Shown here piece by piece: positions 25,501-34,110 of a DNA stretch of 64,000 bases. Positions within the stretch are counted from its first letter, which is position 1, and every line of letters starts with the position of its first letter. The position numbers were made by a program, and so were the translations under genes. Under the pieces are notes generated by a model. It ran no database searches, was not told the DNA's origin, and saw only the letters and a program-made list of their open reading frames with translations. Source of the stretch: a virus. The stretch is from positions 1-64,000 of IMG/VR virus record IMGVR_UViG_3300042922_001182, one strand, 5' to 3'.

Positions 25501-25627
25501 CGTCCACCAGGGCCGCCCTGCCCAGCCTCGTCGCCACGCTCTCCGTGGCGCTGTATGGAATCCCGGAGGCCTTCAGACCCGTTGGAGAGTTGAAGCTAAG
25601 GTCCAGGAAGTGAGAGTAGATTCTCAT
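22553..25627 (-). CDS. Long tail fibre with 40-residue beta repeats
   Basis: A 1024-residue fibre. An N-terminal domain of about 90 residues leads into six full and two partial copies of a 40-residue unit (consensus start ATTLSSTLGVTGDFSV, then TNKFTVAAATGNT, then VAGTLAVTG). A shaft with GDLTLAHAASN-type segments follows. The C-terminal quarter holds three copies of another unit with AYDRTGSVYKALNV, SYDRTASAYKGIYV and AYDRTGAAWRNLDV. The repeats indicate an elongated, probably trimeric beta shaft. RBS AGGAGAAGAGG. There is no visible C-terminal chaperone domain. Confidence 0.85.
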   Translation of the reverse strand: MRIYSHFLDLSFNSPTGLKASGIPYSATESVATRLGRAALVDAPQTFTEDQTIAQAKKLLFGADVNLYWGAANQLKTDDALAVGGALTVTGAATLSSTLGVTGNFAVNTNKFTVAAATGNTVVAGTLAVTGATTLSSTLGVTGDLSVATNKFTVAAATGNTVVAGTLAVTGATTLSSTLSVTGAVTLSSTLGVTGDFSVATNKFTVAAATGNTAMAGTLAVTGAATLSSTLVVTGNFAINTNKFTVAAATGNTGIAGTLAVTGAVTLSSTLGVTSDFSVNTSKFTVTAATGNTAVAGTLAVTGATTLSSTLGVTGDFSIATNKFTVAAATGNTAVAGTLAVTGTSSLATVNAGAVTTTGDFSAAGAKLTVSSTTGNAAIAGALTAAGAVLTTGNHGQTRIRHGGGYGGLTIEGSGPNSAAALTFGNNYGDTFAERWRVFLDGTTNSLGFHYGSTQGAAPNAAAFTLGANNSATFSGLVTASSGLTVTGTVTLPNGSVADTALSNNVALKSAVNSFAAGQSISNASAGAIALYTSVPGDAQARWALQVSGAQTWGDGTNARDTNLYRPSAGNLRTDHNFTLAGGDLTLAHAASNRINFGTVGVAAPTVTTRSLGVKIILHNSLSAGNADYAIGVESQSIWFGLPGASNNNFKWYNGATELMRYHTGTGSGLMIGAAANAAAKLEVQDSTNNSQIAFGATAGQGFLRGSNSATHLYWGATFNGNAYVAKQTAASIYSGAGSYHAWYVNTGLTAEATFTPTAVAWLNAAGLGIGNSDPKAKLDVTGMVRATAQTVPASGAGVEMEYALGSNTGYIRAYDRTGSVYKALNVEASTINLRPDGSTKLAVGSVWTDNAQAFRVSGTSTPTSGTGLELSHDGSAAGFIRSYDRTASAYKGIYVDGSFVSLRTSGVDRVVINSSLTDVSHGFRVTGTGTPGAGAGAELMYTGGVGVLQAYDRTGAAWRNLDVKGLVVNLAAAGTTRMTVGATSIDSTVPVTAPSVEIKSTTTANKFSIEYNETDDTLDFIFS
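24570..25350 (-). repeat. Tandem 120-bp repeats in the fibre gene
   Basis: About six and a half 120-bp units encode the 40-residue shaft repeat. Units differ mainly at third codon positions, except two adjacent ones (around 25060-25290) that are almost identical over more than 100 bases, a sign of recent duplication or gene conversion. One short 36-bp unit interrupts the series. Confidence 0.85.
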
Positions 25628-25653
25628 CCTCTTCTCCTATCTCTTTCTTTATG

Positions 25654-26778
25654 CTAGATGACGACGCCACGGGCGGCCAGTAGGGTCTTCAGGGAGAGCC
25701 TCACCTGCTCGACCTCCGCCGCGCTCAGCTCCCGGTCGTAGACCAGGGCGTAGCAGCAGTAGTGGCCGGTGGTGGTGAACGACGACGTGACGCCGATCGT
25801 CCAGGAGCCCCCGACGGCGGCGATGGCGGGGGAGCCCGCCAGGGTGTCGGAGACCTGCACCGGGGCCCTGCTACCGGCGTAGACCTTGAAGGTCGACCCC
25901 TTCTTACGGGTAGCCGCTAGGAAGGCGGCTTGGCCCTGGACCATGACCTCTGCGGACAGGGCGGTGACCGTGGTGGTTCCGTCGCTGATGGCGGCCTGGT
26001 AGGCGTCGCCGGTGCCGGTGGAGAAGCGGATGGGGAACGCCTTGCCGGTGTTCCAGGAGCCGATGCCGACCCCCTTCGACCCCGCCACCAGACCGGTGGT
26101 CGGCCTGACGACGCAGATGACCGTGTAGTCCCCGGAGCCGATCGTCTTGAGGCGGTCGGAGGGGGCCACCAGGAGGCGGCTGGCGTTGGTGGGAAGCTGG
26201 ATGCCCGGGGTCCCCCATGTCGGGGACCCCTCGGCCTCGGCGATGTTGCCGACGCCGCTGTAGTCCAGGGCCAGGGTGCCGCTGCCCTCGGTGAGGGGGA
26301 ACTCGGCCACCAGGCCGGTCTTGACGATGTTGCTGTCGGAGTCGAACAAGCAGGGGTAGCTGACGAGCAGCCGATCGCCCTCGATGATCAGGCCGTCCAT
26401 GCCCAAGCCGGTCCAGGAGAGCTGCTTGACACCGGCCAAGTCCGTGACCTCGAAGTCCGAGGTCACGGGGTCCAGGGCCTTGTTCACCTGCTCCGGCCCC
26501 CCGGCCGGGACCACCCTGACGCCGCCGACGTTGGCCGGGGCCTTCGCCAGGGCGACCCGCTTGTTGGCGAGCACGGTGGCGGTGACAGGGACGAGCAGGC
26601 TGACGTTGCTCTCGTTCTTGGAGAGCGCAGTCTTGGCGGCTCCCGTCGACGACGACCTGAGGGTGCCGTCGGAACCCACGACGCTGACGTCGCCGGTAGC
26701 GCGGTTGACGACCAGCTCGCCGGGGACGGCGACGGCCGCCATCTCCAGCGGCAGCGGAACGAATCCTACTCTTCCCAT
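25654..26778 (-). CDS. Tail protein with LamG/concanavalin-like domain
   Basis: A 374-residue protein. The N-terminus (MGRVGFVPLPLEMAAV, LVVNRATGDVSVVGSDG) resembles phage structural adaptors. The C-terminal 200 residues form a LamG-like fold: GLVAEFPLTEGSGTLALDYSG, YTVICVVRPTTG, GSTFKVYAGSRAPVQV and the closing CYALVYDRELSAAEVEQV. It probably binds a surface glycan or acts as a fibre tip. RBS ATAGGAGGAAAG. It is part of the fibre operon with short spacings on both sides. Confidence 0.75.
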   Translation of the reverse strand: MGRVGFVPLPLEMAAVAVPGELVVNRATGDVSVVGSDGTLRSSSTGAAKTALSKNESNVSLLVPVTATVLANKRVALAKAPANVGGVRVVPAGGPEQVNKALDPVTSDFEVTDLAGVKQLSWTGLGMDGLIIEGDRLLVSYPCLFDSDSNIVKTGLVAEFPLTEGSGTLALDYSGVGNIAEAEGSPTWGTPGIQLPTNASRLLVAPSDRLKTIGSGDYTVICVVRPTTGLVAGSKGVGIGSWNTGKAFPIRFSTGTGDAYQAAISDGTTTVTALSAEVMVQGQAAFLAATRKKGSTFKVYAGSRAPVQVSDTLAGSPAIAAVGGSWTIGVTSSFTTTGHYCCYALVYDRELSAAEVEQVRLSLKTLLAARGVVI

Positions 26779-26790
26779 TTTGCTTTCCTC

Positions 26791-29577
26791 CTATAAGATT
26801 ACCTCGACCAGGGACCCCGGGGCCGAGTAGCTGACGAATTCCTCGTTGTAGATCTGGACGGTTGAGATGGGCGCTGCGACCTGGGTCGGCCCCGCCCCGC
26901 TGGCGCTGGCGTCGAAGATGAGGTCGCCGACGAGCCCCAGGGAGGCGGCGAAGTTTGGATCGCTGGCGTCCAGGATCAGGTCCCCCGCCAGAAGCGGGTT
27001 GTCCGTGTCGCTGGCGTCCAGGTTGATCTGCGGGTGGCTGGTGGTACCGTGCCTCAGGAAGAAGGCCACTGACTCCTCGTCGAAGGGGGCGCTGGCAAGG
27101 TCCCTCTTGTTGACCGAGGCATCGTCCGCGACCGGCGTGACTGAGTTGTCGGAGACGTAGCCGTCCCTCCAGGGGTTGAGCCCCTCAGAGACGACGTCCT
27201 GGGCCTCTTTGCTCCTGTGACCCCTGACCACTTCGATCTTACCCTCGGTAAACCTGACAGACGCGGTAAATTGCGTCGGTACAGAACCGAGTGATGCCGC
27301 GATCGATTCCGAATCAGATAGCACATCGTCGTAGAGCACCGCGTAGGGGATGACGCCGTTGATTCGGGTGGTACCGGCAGTCAATCCTCCCAAGATGGCG
27401 TCTGTCAGGAGACCGGGTGCAAGGGCTCCGGTGTACTGCCCCGCGATGGCGCCAGCGATCGCCACCGATGCGCCGACCGGGCTCCACCGGAAGACCGCGT
27501 AGTACAGGGTGTCCGCTGCGAGCGTCACGCTGGTGGCCGCCTCTTTGAGCGCCGTGCCGTCGCTGACGCGGAATTGGAGCTTACCCGTGGAGTTGATCTG
27601 GGCGTACATGCCGGAGGCCTGAGAGGTCCCGCCCAGGTCGAGCAGGGGCACACTCACGGCCCGGGGAACCTGGAACGCGAGTATCACGGATCCCTTCTGG
27701 GAGTTTAGCAGCCCTTCAGTCGGGATGGACAGCGTTTCGACAGCGCGTGTCCCGGTGGCGGTGCTGGTGCTGGAAGACTTGTTCTCCGACTGAACCCCCC
27801 ATACCAACACGTCGAAAGCCGGGGTTCCGAGGGCCACTGCAAGTCGTACGGAACCAGCGCCGGAATTGGCGGGCGTTCCGGTGATGGAGTAAGGAAGATA
27901 CTCATCGGTCGTAGTAATAGTAGTTCCTACCACGACGTTATTGGCCGAGTCGTATAGGAACAAGCGAAGGCTGTTCGTTGACCCTGGTACGGTGCTCTTC
28001 AACCAGACGGTGGTGGTGTTTGCTGTCCCGGCCGTCAGTGCGACGCTCGTACGGCGATCGCCGTAGAGCGCGGGTGTGTAGACAAGACGACTAGCCTTCG
28101 GGCTTGTAGGCGTAGGGCCATCGGCGTAGTCTTTGGTAGTGGCAATCCCAGATCCAGCGGTGATCCACCCGGAACCTGTCAGATCGTAAGGACTGGCGAT
28201 CAAATTGACCGTCCCCTCCTCGATGAGCATACCCGTCACGTCTGATTGCGAGGGATCAACGAATCGGGGCTCGTCGACAGGGTACGAGACGCCGAACATC
28301 CACGCCACCGAGTTGCGGGCGAACCCAACCTCCGGTAGGACGTCATTGACGCCCGTGTGGTACTCCGCCGCAGCCTCAAGGGCGTCGGTGTGACCCGGCT
28401 TGAACAGGACCTCAAGCTCGTCGGATCCGTATGCTTCCAGCCTCACGACGTTGTCCGTCAGCGTCTCGACGTCCACCCTGCGGCCCTTCGAGAAGCCCCT
28501 GGCCGTCTTGGGGGTGATCGGGAGCGGGGAGCCATCCAGACCGAGGATGGCGTGCTCCTGGGAGGTGGCGTAGGCGGTGGAGCCGGTCGAGGGCTCGTAG
28601 GGCCTCCCCGTCTCGACCTCCAGCACGTCCTGGGGGTCGAGCATGCCCTTGAGGCGCAGCTCGGGGTACCAGTCGGTGCCGGTGTTCATCTTCACCCGGT
28701 AGTCGCGGCCCAGGGTGAGGCGCTCGCCGTTCAGCCAGACGTCCAGGTCCTCCTCCCTCTCGATGGGGAGGGGCAGGAGCTCGCCGTTGGTGCCGACCGC
28801 CTGGTGGAGCGGGAGGCGAAACAGCGGGTGCTTGACGTAGTCCGCACCGGGGTTGGAGACCGTGATTCGCTTGGCGTAGTACGAGCGCCTGTCGACGACG
28901 CAGACGCGAGAGCCTGACAGCAGGGTCTTCGCCACGATCACCTTGGAGAGCCCCGAGGGCCCTGACTGCACGGCGTAGTCCGTGCCACGGACCATGGGCT
29001 TGTAGTAGGTCTTACCCGGGGCCTTCAGGAAGGCCGTCAGCATGCGCGAGCTGCCGCCGATGTCCTGCACCTCCAGGACCGCGCCGGTAACCTCTGAACC
29101 GATGGAGAAGACGTTGTACCGTGGGGGCATGGAGTTGTGGTCCAGCTCTGCGATGACCTTGGGGGAGACCCCCATGCGGTCCGCGTAGGCGTAGATCCTG
29201 CAGCCACCCTGGGTGAAGCGGACGAAGTAGTCGAGCCCTTCGAGGAGCTTCTGCCCGTTCTCGAAGACCCTCGTGCGGGCCCTGCGACCGCTCCAGGACG
29301 CGGGGGTCGAGTTCTGGAGCGGGTACATGACCAGCGCCCTCCCCTGGGAGATGGCGCTCACCTCGACCGCGTCGTTGCCGAAGCGATCGGTGAAGGGGGT
29401 CTCGGAGCCGTAGTCGAAGGAGGCCACCACCACCGTCTTGGAGATCGCGTTTACCTCCCTGCGCAGCTGCTCGGGGCTTGGTCGGAATTCGGGCCTCTGC
29501 CCCATGGGGGCCGATGCCACCTGCGCGGGCTTCGTCAGCGAGGACTGGGCCCTGAAGGAGCTGAGGTAATCGGTCAC
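26791..29577 (-). CDS. Baseplate-proximal tail fibre protein with inserted lectin-like domain
   Basis: A 928-residue protein starting at GTG behind AGGAGG. Residues 1-440 contain repeated 'L..G..L..G.DY.V' units (NGQKLLEGLDYFV, NGERLTLGRDYRV) seen in structural proteins that attach fibres to the baseplate. Residues about 455-800 form a CBM plus LamG-like insertion (TVNLIASPYDLTGSGW, ...YYAVFRWSP..., YAVLYDDVLSDSES). DNA of this insert (about 27230-28260) has relaxed codon use compared with flanks, so it looks newly acquired. The C-terminal 120 residues return to the native style. Confidence 0.75.
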   Translation of the reverse strand: MTDYLSSFRAQSSLTKPAQVASAPMGQRPEFRPSPEQLRREVNAISKTVVVASFDYGSETPFTDRFGNDAVEVSAISQGRALVMYPLQNSTPASWSGRRARTRVFENGQKLLEGLDYFVRFTQGGCRIYAYADRMGVSPKVIAELDHNSMPPRYNVFSIGSEVTGAVLEVQDIGGSSRMLTAFLKAPGKTYYKPMVRGTDYAVQSGPSGLSKVIVAKTLLSGSRVCVVDRRSYYAKRITVSNPGADYVKHPLFRLPLHQAVGTNGELLPLPIEREEDLDVWLNGERLTLGRDYRVKMNTGTDWYPELRLKGMLDPQDVLEVETGRPYEPSTGSTAYATSQEHAILGLDGSPLPITPKTARGFSKGRRVDVETLTDNVVRLEAYGSDELEVLFKPGHTDALEAAAEYHTGVNDVLPEVGFARNSVAWMFGVSYPVDEPRFVDPSQSDVTGMLIEEGTVNLIASPYDLTGSGWITAGSGIATTKDYADGPTPTSPKASRLVYTPALYGDRRTSVALTAGTANTTTVWLKSTVPGSTNSLRLFLYDSANNVVVGTTITTTDEYLPYSITGTPANSGAGSVRLAVALGTPAFDVLVWGVQSENKSSSTSTATGTRAVETLSIPTEGLLNSQKGSVILAFQVPRAVSVPLLDLGGTSQASGMYAQINSTGKLQFRVSDGTALKEAATSVTLAADTLYYAVFRWSPVGASVAIAGAIAGQYTGALAPGLLTDAILGGLTAGTTRINGVIPYAVLYDDVLSDSESIAASLGSVPTQFTASVRFTEGKIEVVRGHRSKEAQDVVSEGLNPWRDGYVSDNSVTPVADDASVNKRDLASAPFDEESVAFFLRHGTTSHPQINLDASDTDNPLLAGDLILDASDPNFAASLGLVGDLIFDASASGAGPTQVAAPISTVQIYNEEFVSYSAPGSLVEVIL

Positions 29578-29593
29578 GGTGTCCTCCTAATGG

Positions 29594-30532
29594 CTACCTG
29601 AGGATTCGGGTCACGGCGTTGTAGACGTCGGGGGAGACGTTACCGGCGACCTGCTCCACCTGGTAGTCCCTGGTGATGCGGGAACCGGCGAGGGCCCCGG
29701 CGAGGGTGTGGACGAGGGTCGGGAAGAACTCCACGGAGTAGACCGCGCCGTCGCCGTACATCTTCGCGTAGTTCTCCATGAAGCCCACGAAGGAGAGCCC
29801 CTGGAGGCCGTCGATGTGGGAGAGCTCGGCGAAGAAGCCGGGGAGGCTCCTGTACGCGTCGTCGCTGATCTGGGCACCGGCGGCGGACAGGGTGTTCTTG
29901 GTCGTGCCGTGCGTGGCGCAGTTCATCGCCAGCGACTCCGTGGTGTCGTTGTCGGACTTGCCGAGGACGTACAGCAGGAAGAACTTGGCGACCGAGTAGT
30001 GGATGATGTCCGACTTGAGGGCCTGGAGGTTGATGCCGTACATCCGGTCCAGGACCTGGCAGAACATCTGGGAGTACGCCTTGGAGGCGGACTTGAGGAC
30101 GTCCGAGTCCATGGTCAGCTTGTTCCAGTTCTCGTAGGAGCCGAGCAGGATGGTACCGGCCTGGAGGAGGCCGAACAGCACCCGGGGCTCGATGGTGAAC
30201 TGACCCTCTCGGTTCTTCGTGGTGAAGGCCCCGAGGTTCACGACCGCCTGGGCGTTGCCCGTTGAGGGCTCCCTGCGCAGGAAGGCCGGGATGGCCGTCG
30301 TGAGCTGGATCTTGGTGGGGTTGTAGATGAGCAGCGTGCGCCCCGAGTTCAGGTCGGAGAGCACCCTCTCCTTCAGGGCGAAGGACAGTCGGCGCTTGAT
30401 CGTCGCGAGTGCGTCGTCCAGCAAGCCGTCGGTCACCGCGTCGGCGGTCGTGTTCACGGACTGCATGGTCTTGACCAGCCCCGACTTGGAATCCATGAGC
30501 CGAAAGAGCTCAAGCTCCATCATGCTTCTCAT
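29594..30532 (-). CDS. Putative virion protein, first gene of the fibre block
   Basis: A 312-residue protein. Start ATG at 30532 (MRSMMELELFRLMDSKSG) with AAGGAAG nine bases upstream; a longer frame reaches 30634 but has no RBS and runs through the intergenic region. The product is mainly helical with short strands (GRTLLIYNPTKIQLTTAI). No family recognised. As leader of the minus-strand transcript and next to a fibre-attachment protein it is probably a structural or assembly component. Confidence 0.6.
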   Translation of the reverse strand: MRSMMELELFRLMDSKSGLVKTMQSVNTTADAVTDGLLDDALATIKRRLSFALKERVLSDLNSGRTLLIYNPTKIQLTTAIPAFLRREPSTGNAQAVVNLGAFTTKNREGQFTIEPRVLFGLLQAGTILLGSYENWNKLTMDSDVLKSASKAYSQMFCQVLDRMYGINLQALKSDIIHYSVAKFFLLYVLGKSDNDTTESLAMNCATHGTTKNTLSAAGAQISDDAYRSLPGFFAELSHIDGLQGLSFVGFMENYAKMYGDGAVYSVEFFPTLVHTLAGALAGSRITRDYQVEQVAGNVSPDVYNAVTRILR

Positions 30533-30797
30533 TATGGCACTCTTCCTTTCTCTCGTATCTTGACGCTTTGTAACGGTTTTTCGGTAATAACTTGTTACCT
30601 CTGGTGAACGTGAACAGAGCTTGTAAGGAAACACCTAAGTATAAACCGAAAACCCCCTCAACAACACCAGAAGTAGACAGGTTTCCGAAACCCTATTCTA
30701 TATATTAGGAACGAACCGTACACCCACTTAGGGTATTCGCGCAGGGGTGCGCGGACAGAACCGACAACGTACTGCTGAAACTGCAAGGAGAAGCGGA
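30533..30797. promoter_or_regulatory. Divergent control region, AT-rich
   Basis: This 265-base gap separates the minus-strand fibre operon from the plus-strand nuclease/helicase island and is clearly richer in A+T than its surroundings. It contains the palindrome GGTTTCCGAAACC (30680-30692), an imperfect repeat pair GGTTTTTCGG and CCGAAAACC, and on the plus strand CTATATATTAGG (30698-30709), similar to the AT-rich promoter element. Promoters for both directions are expected here; no canonical -35/-10 pair was found. Confidence 0.5.
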
Positions 30798-31118
30798 ATG
30801 ATCAACATTTTCAAGGAACTCGTGGACGAGGCGAAGGAGAATCTCAAGAACGACGTCAAGAGGTTCGGGTGGGTCAGGGTCATGCTGCTGGAGCTGGTCG
30901 ACATCCTCTTCATCTCCCTCCTGTTCTACTGCTCGCACAGGGCGGGTAGCGACAACCGGATCGCCACCGCATGGGTCTGCGGCTTCCTGGCGGTCGTCGG
31001 CTACCCCCGCATCCGCAACGTCGTGACCAACCGGATCGGCAACGGTCCCCTGGCGTCGTTCTCCGTCTTCGCCTTCGGCCTCACCCTCCTGGGCTTGGCC
31101 GTCTACTTCGACCGCTAG
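30798..31118 (+). CDS. Small two-segment membrane protein
   Basis: A 106-residue product, ATG preceded by CAAGGAGAAGCGGA. An amphipathic N-terminus (MINIFKELVDEAKENLKNDV) is followed by hydrophobic stretches around residues 33-48 (LLELVDILFISLLFYC), 60-69 and 86-103 (FSVFAFGLTLLGLAVYF). Probably an inner-membrane protein. It heads the operon with the SbcD-like nuclease (10-base gap). Function unknown. Confidence 0.65.
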   Translation: MINIFKELVDEAKENLKNDVKRFGWVRVMLLELVDILFISLLFYCSHRAGSDNRIATAWVCGFLAVVGYPRIRNVVTNRIGNGPLASFSVFAFGLTLLGLAVYFDR

Positions 31119-31127
31119 GAGGTCCCC

Positions 31128-32261
31128 TTGAGCAAGATCCAGTGTATCCACATCGCCGACATCCACTGGGGAGCTGTCCCGGCCGCCAGGCTGTCCTACG
31201 AGCTGCACGAGGTGTTCTTCCCCTACGTCGAGAGCGTCGTCGACGACCTCGACTTCCTGGTCATCTGCGGCGACCTGTTCCACAAGAAGATCAACATGAA
31301 CGACCCGACCGGCAAGGCGGTGATCGACTTCATGAACTGCATCATGAAGCTCTCCCTGTCCTCGGCCAAGCGCTTCAAGGTCCGGGTCGTCAAGGGCACC
31401 AGGACCCACGACTTCGACCAGTGCGAGGTCTTCCGCTGGATGGAGAAGGAGCCCGGCTACGACTTCCGCATCATCAACCACGCTGAGGTCGAGGAGCTGT
31501 TCCCGGACTACTTCGTCCTCTGGATCCCCGAGGAGTACATGGAGAACCCCCAGGAGTTCTACGAGCCCTTCTTCAACCTCGAAGACGGCCAGAAGTACGA
31601 CAACGTCTTCTTCCACGGCTCGGTCGACTTCGTGCAGTTCGCTTCCTTCCTGGGCGAGAACAAGAGCGGCAGGGACGCCCCGTGCTTCCGGTCCGCCGAC
31701 CTGGAGCGCATCAGCCACGGCCACGTCCTCGGCGGCCACATCCACGGCGGCCAGGACTGGGAGGGCAAGATCTGGTACCCGGGGTCGTTCACCCGCTGGC
31801 ACCACGGCGAGGAGGACCCCAAGCGGTTCTTCCACCACATCTACGACATGGAGACCCTCACCTCCGAGCTCCTGATCGTGGAGAACCCCTACGCCCCCCT
31901 CTACGTGACCTTCGACATTGAGGACTACCTGGAGGCCAATGCCAGCATGGAGCAGAAGAAGGAGACCATTCAGGCCCTCCGCGATTCCTGCGACCACGCC
32001 AGGATCCGCCTCCCCGCCGAGGAGGCCGCCGACGCCGCCTCGATGGCGGTCCTCAAGGAGGCGTTCAGCGCCGACCGGACGGTCAGGCTGGACACCAGCG
32101 CCGCGTACAAGGCGGAGGTGGAGGAGCCGGAGGACGACCGCTACGCGTTCATCGTGAACAGGGAGCTCAGCGTCCCGGACACCATCAAGCGGTACATCCA
32201 GGAGAGCTCTGGTACCGTCATCACCAAAGCGCAGATCGAAGAGGCGATATCCCCCCTCTAG
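31128..32261 (+). CDS. SbcD/Mre11/gp47-like nuclease subunit
   Basis: A 377-residue metallophosphoesterase starting at TTG after TAGGAGG. Motifs in order: IADIHWG (metal Asp/His), CGDLFHKK, GTRTHD, FFHGSVD and GGHIHGG, followed by WYPGSFTRWHHGE. This is the layout of Mre11/SbcD, which resects DNA ends with an SbcC/Rad50 ATPase in recombination and replication repair. Motif III reads GTRTHD where GNHD is usual, so the catalytic Asn is replaced. No SbcC/gp46 homolog is in the window. Located in the cytoplasm; co-transcribed with the replicative helicase. Confidence 0.88.
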   Translation: MSKIQCIHIADIHWGAVPAARLSYELHEVFFPYVESVVDDLDFLVICGDLFHKKINMNDPTGKAVIDFMNCIMKLSLSSAKRFKVRVVKGTRTHDFDQCEVFRWMEKEPGYDFRIINHAEVEELFPDYFVLWIPEEYMENPQEFYEPFFNLEDGQKYDNVFFHGSVDFVQFASFLGENKSGRDAPCFRSADLERISHGHVLGGHIHGGQDWEGKIWYPGSFTRWHHGEEDPKRFFHHIYDMETLTSELLIVENPYAPLYVTFDIEDYLEANASMEQKKETIQALRDSCDHARIRLPAEEAADAASMAVLKEAFSADRTVRLDTSAAYKAEVEEPEDDRYAFIVNRELSVPDTIKRYIQESSGTVITKAQIEEAISPL

Positions 32262-32275
32262 GATTTTCGCGTCAG

Positions 32276-32309
32276 GGGCCCCGCTAACACCCTGATGACG
32301 GCGGGGCCC
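32276..32309 (+). terminator. Hairpin between nuclease and helicase genes
   Basis: GGGCCCCGC and GCGGGGCCC pair over 9 bp with a 16-base loop. There is no U-run, so it may attenuate rather than end transcription or protect mRNA ends. Confidence 0.4.
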
Positions 32310-32340
32310 ACCGCCACCGCTAGAGACCAAGGGAGACGAG

Positions 32341-34065
32341 ATGAAGACCAAGAAAAAGCGACAGCAGGACATCAAGATCCGGTTCGACCTGTCGATCAAT
32401 ATCCTCGACCTGATGATCGGGTACATCCTGTCGGCCAACGCCAGCGTCACCAAGAAGTCCATGGTGAAGATGCGGGAGCTGTTCTACCGGCTGGACGACA
32501 GCTCGTTCGACGAGGACCGGCAGATGGAGGTCCGCATCTTCATGGTGAAGAAGCTCCTCAAGCGGTTCCTGGACGATCGGCTCACCGATCTCGACCTGCT
32601 GGCGCAGTCCATCCTGGGCGGCCAGTACGACGAGGACGTCCTGGAGGTCTACGAGCAGCTGAACGACTTCGGGGACCTGAGCAACGACGAGGTCCACTTC
32701 GTCGACAAGTGGGTGTCTGACCGCCTCGCCCACTACTACCTGTTCACCTGCCAGGAGGAGATGGATGACCTGATGATCCGCTTCAAGAGCGGCGACTTCA
32801 GCGACCTGGGAGAGTTCACCGACGAGTTCCGGGAGACGATCAGCGGGCTCCACGGCCTGATGCGCAACGCCCAGGCCCAGTCCAAGCACGCCAACGCGGA
32901 CTTCTCCACCGACTTCGACTCCCTGGCCCTCGCCGTGGACCAGACGATCACGGAGCTGAAGCGGCCGTCGAACGTCCTCAGGACCGGCGTCAAGGAGCTC
33001 AACCGTATGCTCGGGCCCGGCGGCTTCCAGGGCGGGCGCTCCTACCTGTTCCTCGCCATCTCCGGCGGCTGGAAGAGCGGCATGCTGCTCAACGCCTGCC
33101 AGTGGTCCCTCAGGTACAACCAGGGGCTCACGACGAAGGACCCCACCAAGCGCCCCGGTATCCTGCTGGTCTCCCTGGAGAACAGCACGGGTGAGACCAT
33201 CGAGCGCATGTACTCCTACTACGTCGGGATGGACAGCGACCTCAAGGACGCCGACCCGAACGAGGTGGCCCGTGCCATGCGCCTGGGCGTCCCGGACGAC
33301 GACAAGGAAGGACCCGTCCTTCTCGTCAAGTACCGTCCGAGCAAGTCGATCAACGTCGCGGACGTCGATGCGATGTGCGACGAGGCGGAGCTGGACGGCA
33401 TCGAGATCGTCGCGGTCGTCATCGACTACATCAAGCGCATCCGCTCCAACAACCCCGATCCGGAGCTCCGCATCGAGCTAGGCAACGCCATGGACGACAT
33501 GGCCTCACTGGCGAAGGCCCGCAAGATCCCCGTGATCACGGCCTCGCAGCTCAACCGCGAGGCGTTCAAGGTCATCGAGCAGATGGCCGACAAGAAGGTG
33601 GACATGGCGAAGCAGCTGGGCATGTCCCACATCGGCGAGTCCACCCTGATGATCGAGAACGCCGACTTCGTCGCAGTCCTGCAGCGCGAGACCCAGGCCT
33701 CCACGGGCAAGAAGTTCCTGACCGTGAAGAAGCTCAAGATTCGCGGCAAGGACACCCCCTCCAGCTACATCGCCCACCCGATGTACAACGACATGAAGCT
33801 GGAGGAGGACGTCGACCTCAAGGACAGCCTCAGCCTCAAGAGCATCGGCGACGGGCTGGCCGGGTTCGACCCTCAGACGCAGGGGCCCGGCGCCACCAGG
33901 GTTCCCAGCCCGGACGCGCCTTCCACAGGGGCCCCGCGAAGGGGCAACAGCCGCCTTCCCTCCATCAACCGGGTCCCCGCAGCGCCGACACCAACCGAGG
34001 CGGTGGCGACGGTTCCCAAGGCCACAGAGGACGACATCGAGGACTACTTCGAGGCCGGGGTCTAG
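32341..34065 (+). CDS. DnaB/gp41-like replicative helicase
   Basis: A 574-residue RecA-fold hexameric helicase. The N-terminal 200 residues are helical as in DnaB-type proteins. The ATPase core starts at TGVKELNRMLGPGGFQGG; Walker A reads SGGWKSG with Lys245-Ser246 preceded by Trp instead of Gly; Walker B is VAVVIDYIKRI; the H3/H4 region is PVITASQLNREAF and the arginine region follows LQRET. The C-terminal 100 residues are low-complexity (Pro, Ala, Thr) and end with an acidic tail, a likely protein-binding tail. It unwinds DNA at the replication fork. Partner primase not seen here. Confidence 0.88.
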   Translation: MKTKKKRQQDIKIRFDLSINILDLMIGYILSANASVTKKSMVKMRELFYRLDDSSFDEDRQMEVRIFMVKKLLKRFLDDRLTDLDLLAQSILGGQYDEDVLEVYEQLNDFGDLSNDEVHFVDKWVSDRLAHYYLFTCQEEMDDLMIRFKSGDFSDLGEFTDEFRETISGLHGLMRNAQAQSKHANADFSTDFDSLALAVDQTITELKRPSNVLRTGVKELNRMLGPGGFQGGRSYLFLAISGGWKSGMLLNACQWSLRYNQGLTTKDPTKRPGILLVSLENSTGETIERMYSYYVGMDSDLKDADPNEVARAMRLGVPDDDKEGPVLLVKYRPSKSINVADVDAMCDEAELDGIEIVAVVIDYIKRIRSNNPDPELRIELGNAMDDMASLAKARKIPVITASQLNREAFKVIEQMADKKVDMAKQLGMSHIGESTLMIENADFVAVLQRETQASTGKKFLTVKKLKIRGKDTPSSYIAHPMYNDMKLEEDVDLKDSLSLKSIGDGLAGFDPQTQGPGATRVPSPDAPSTGAPRRGNSRLPSINRVPAAPTPTEAVATVPKATEDDIEDYFEAGV

Positions 34066-34110
34066 GGGAACAACCCCATAGACGAGTACCCCCAAAGAGG
34101 AGGAAGAACA

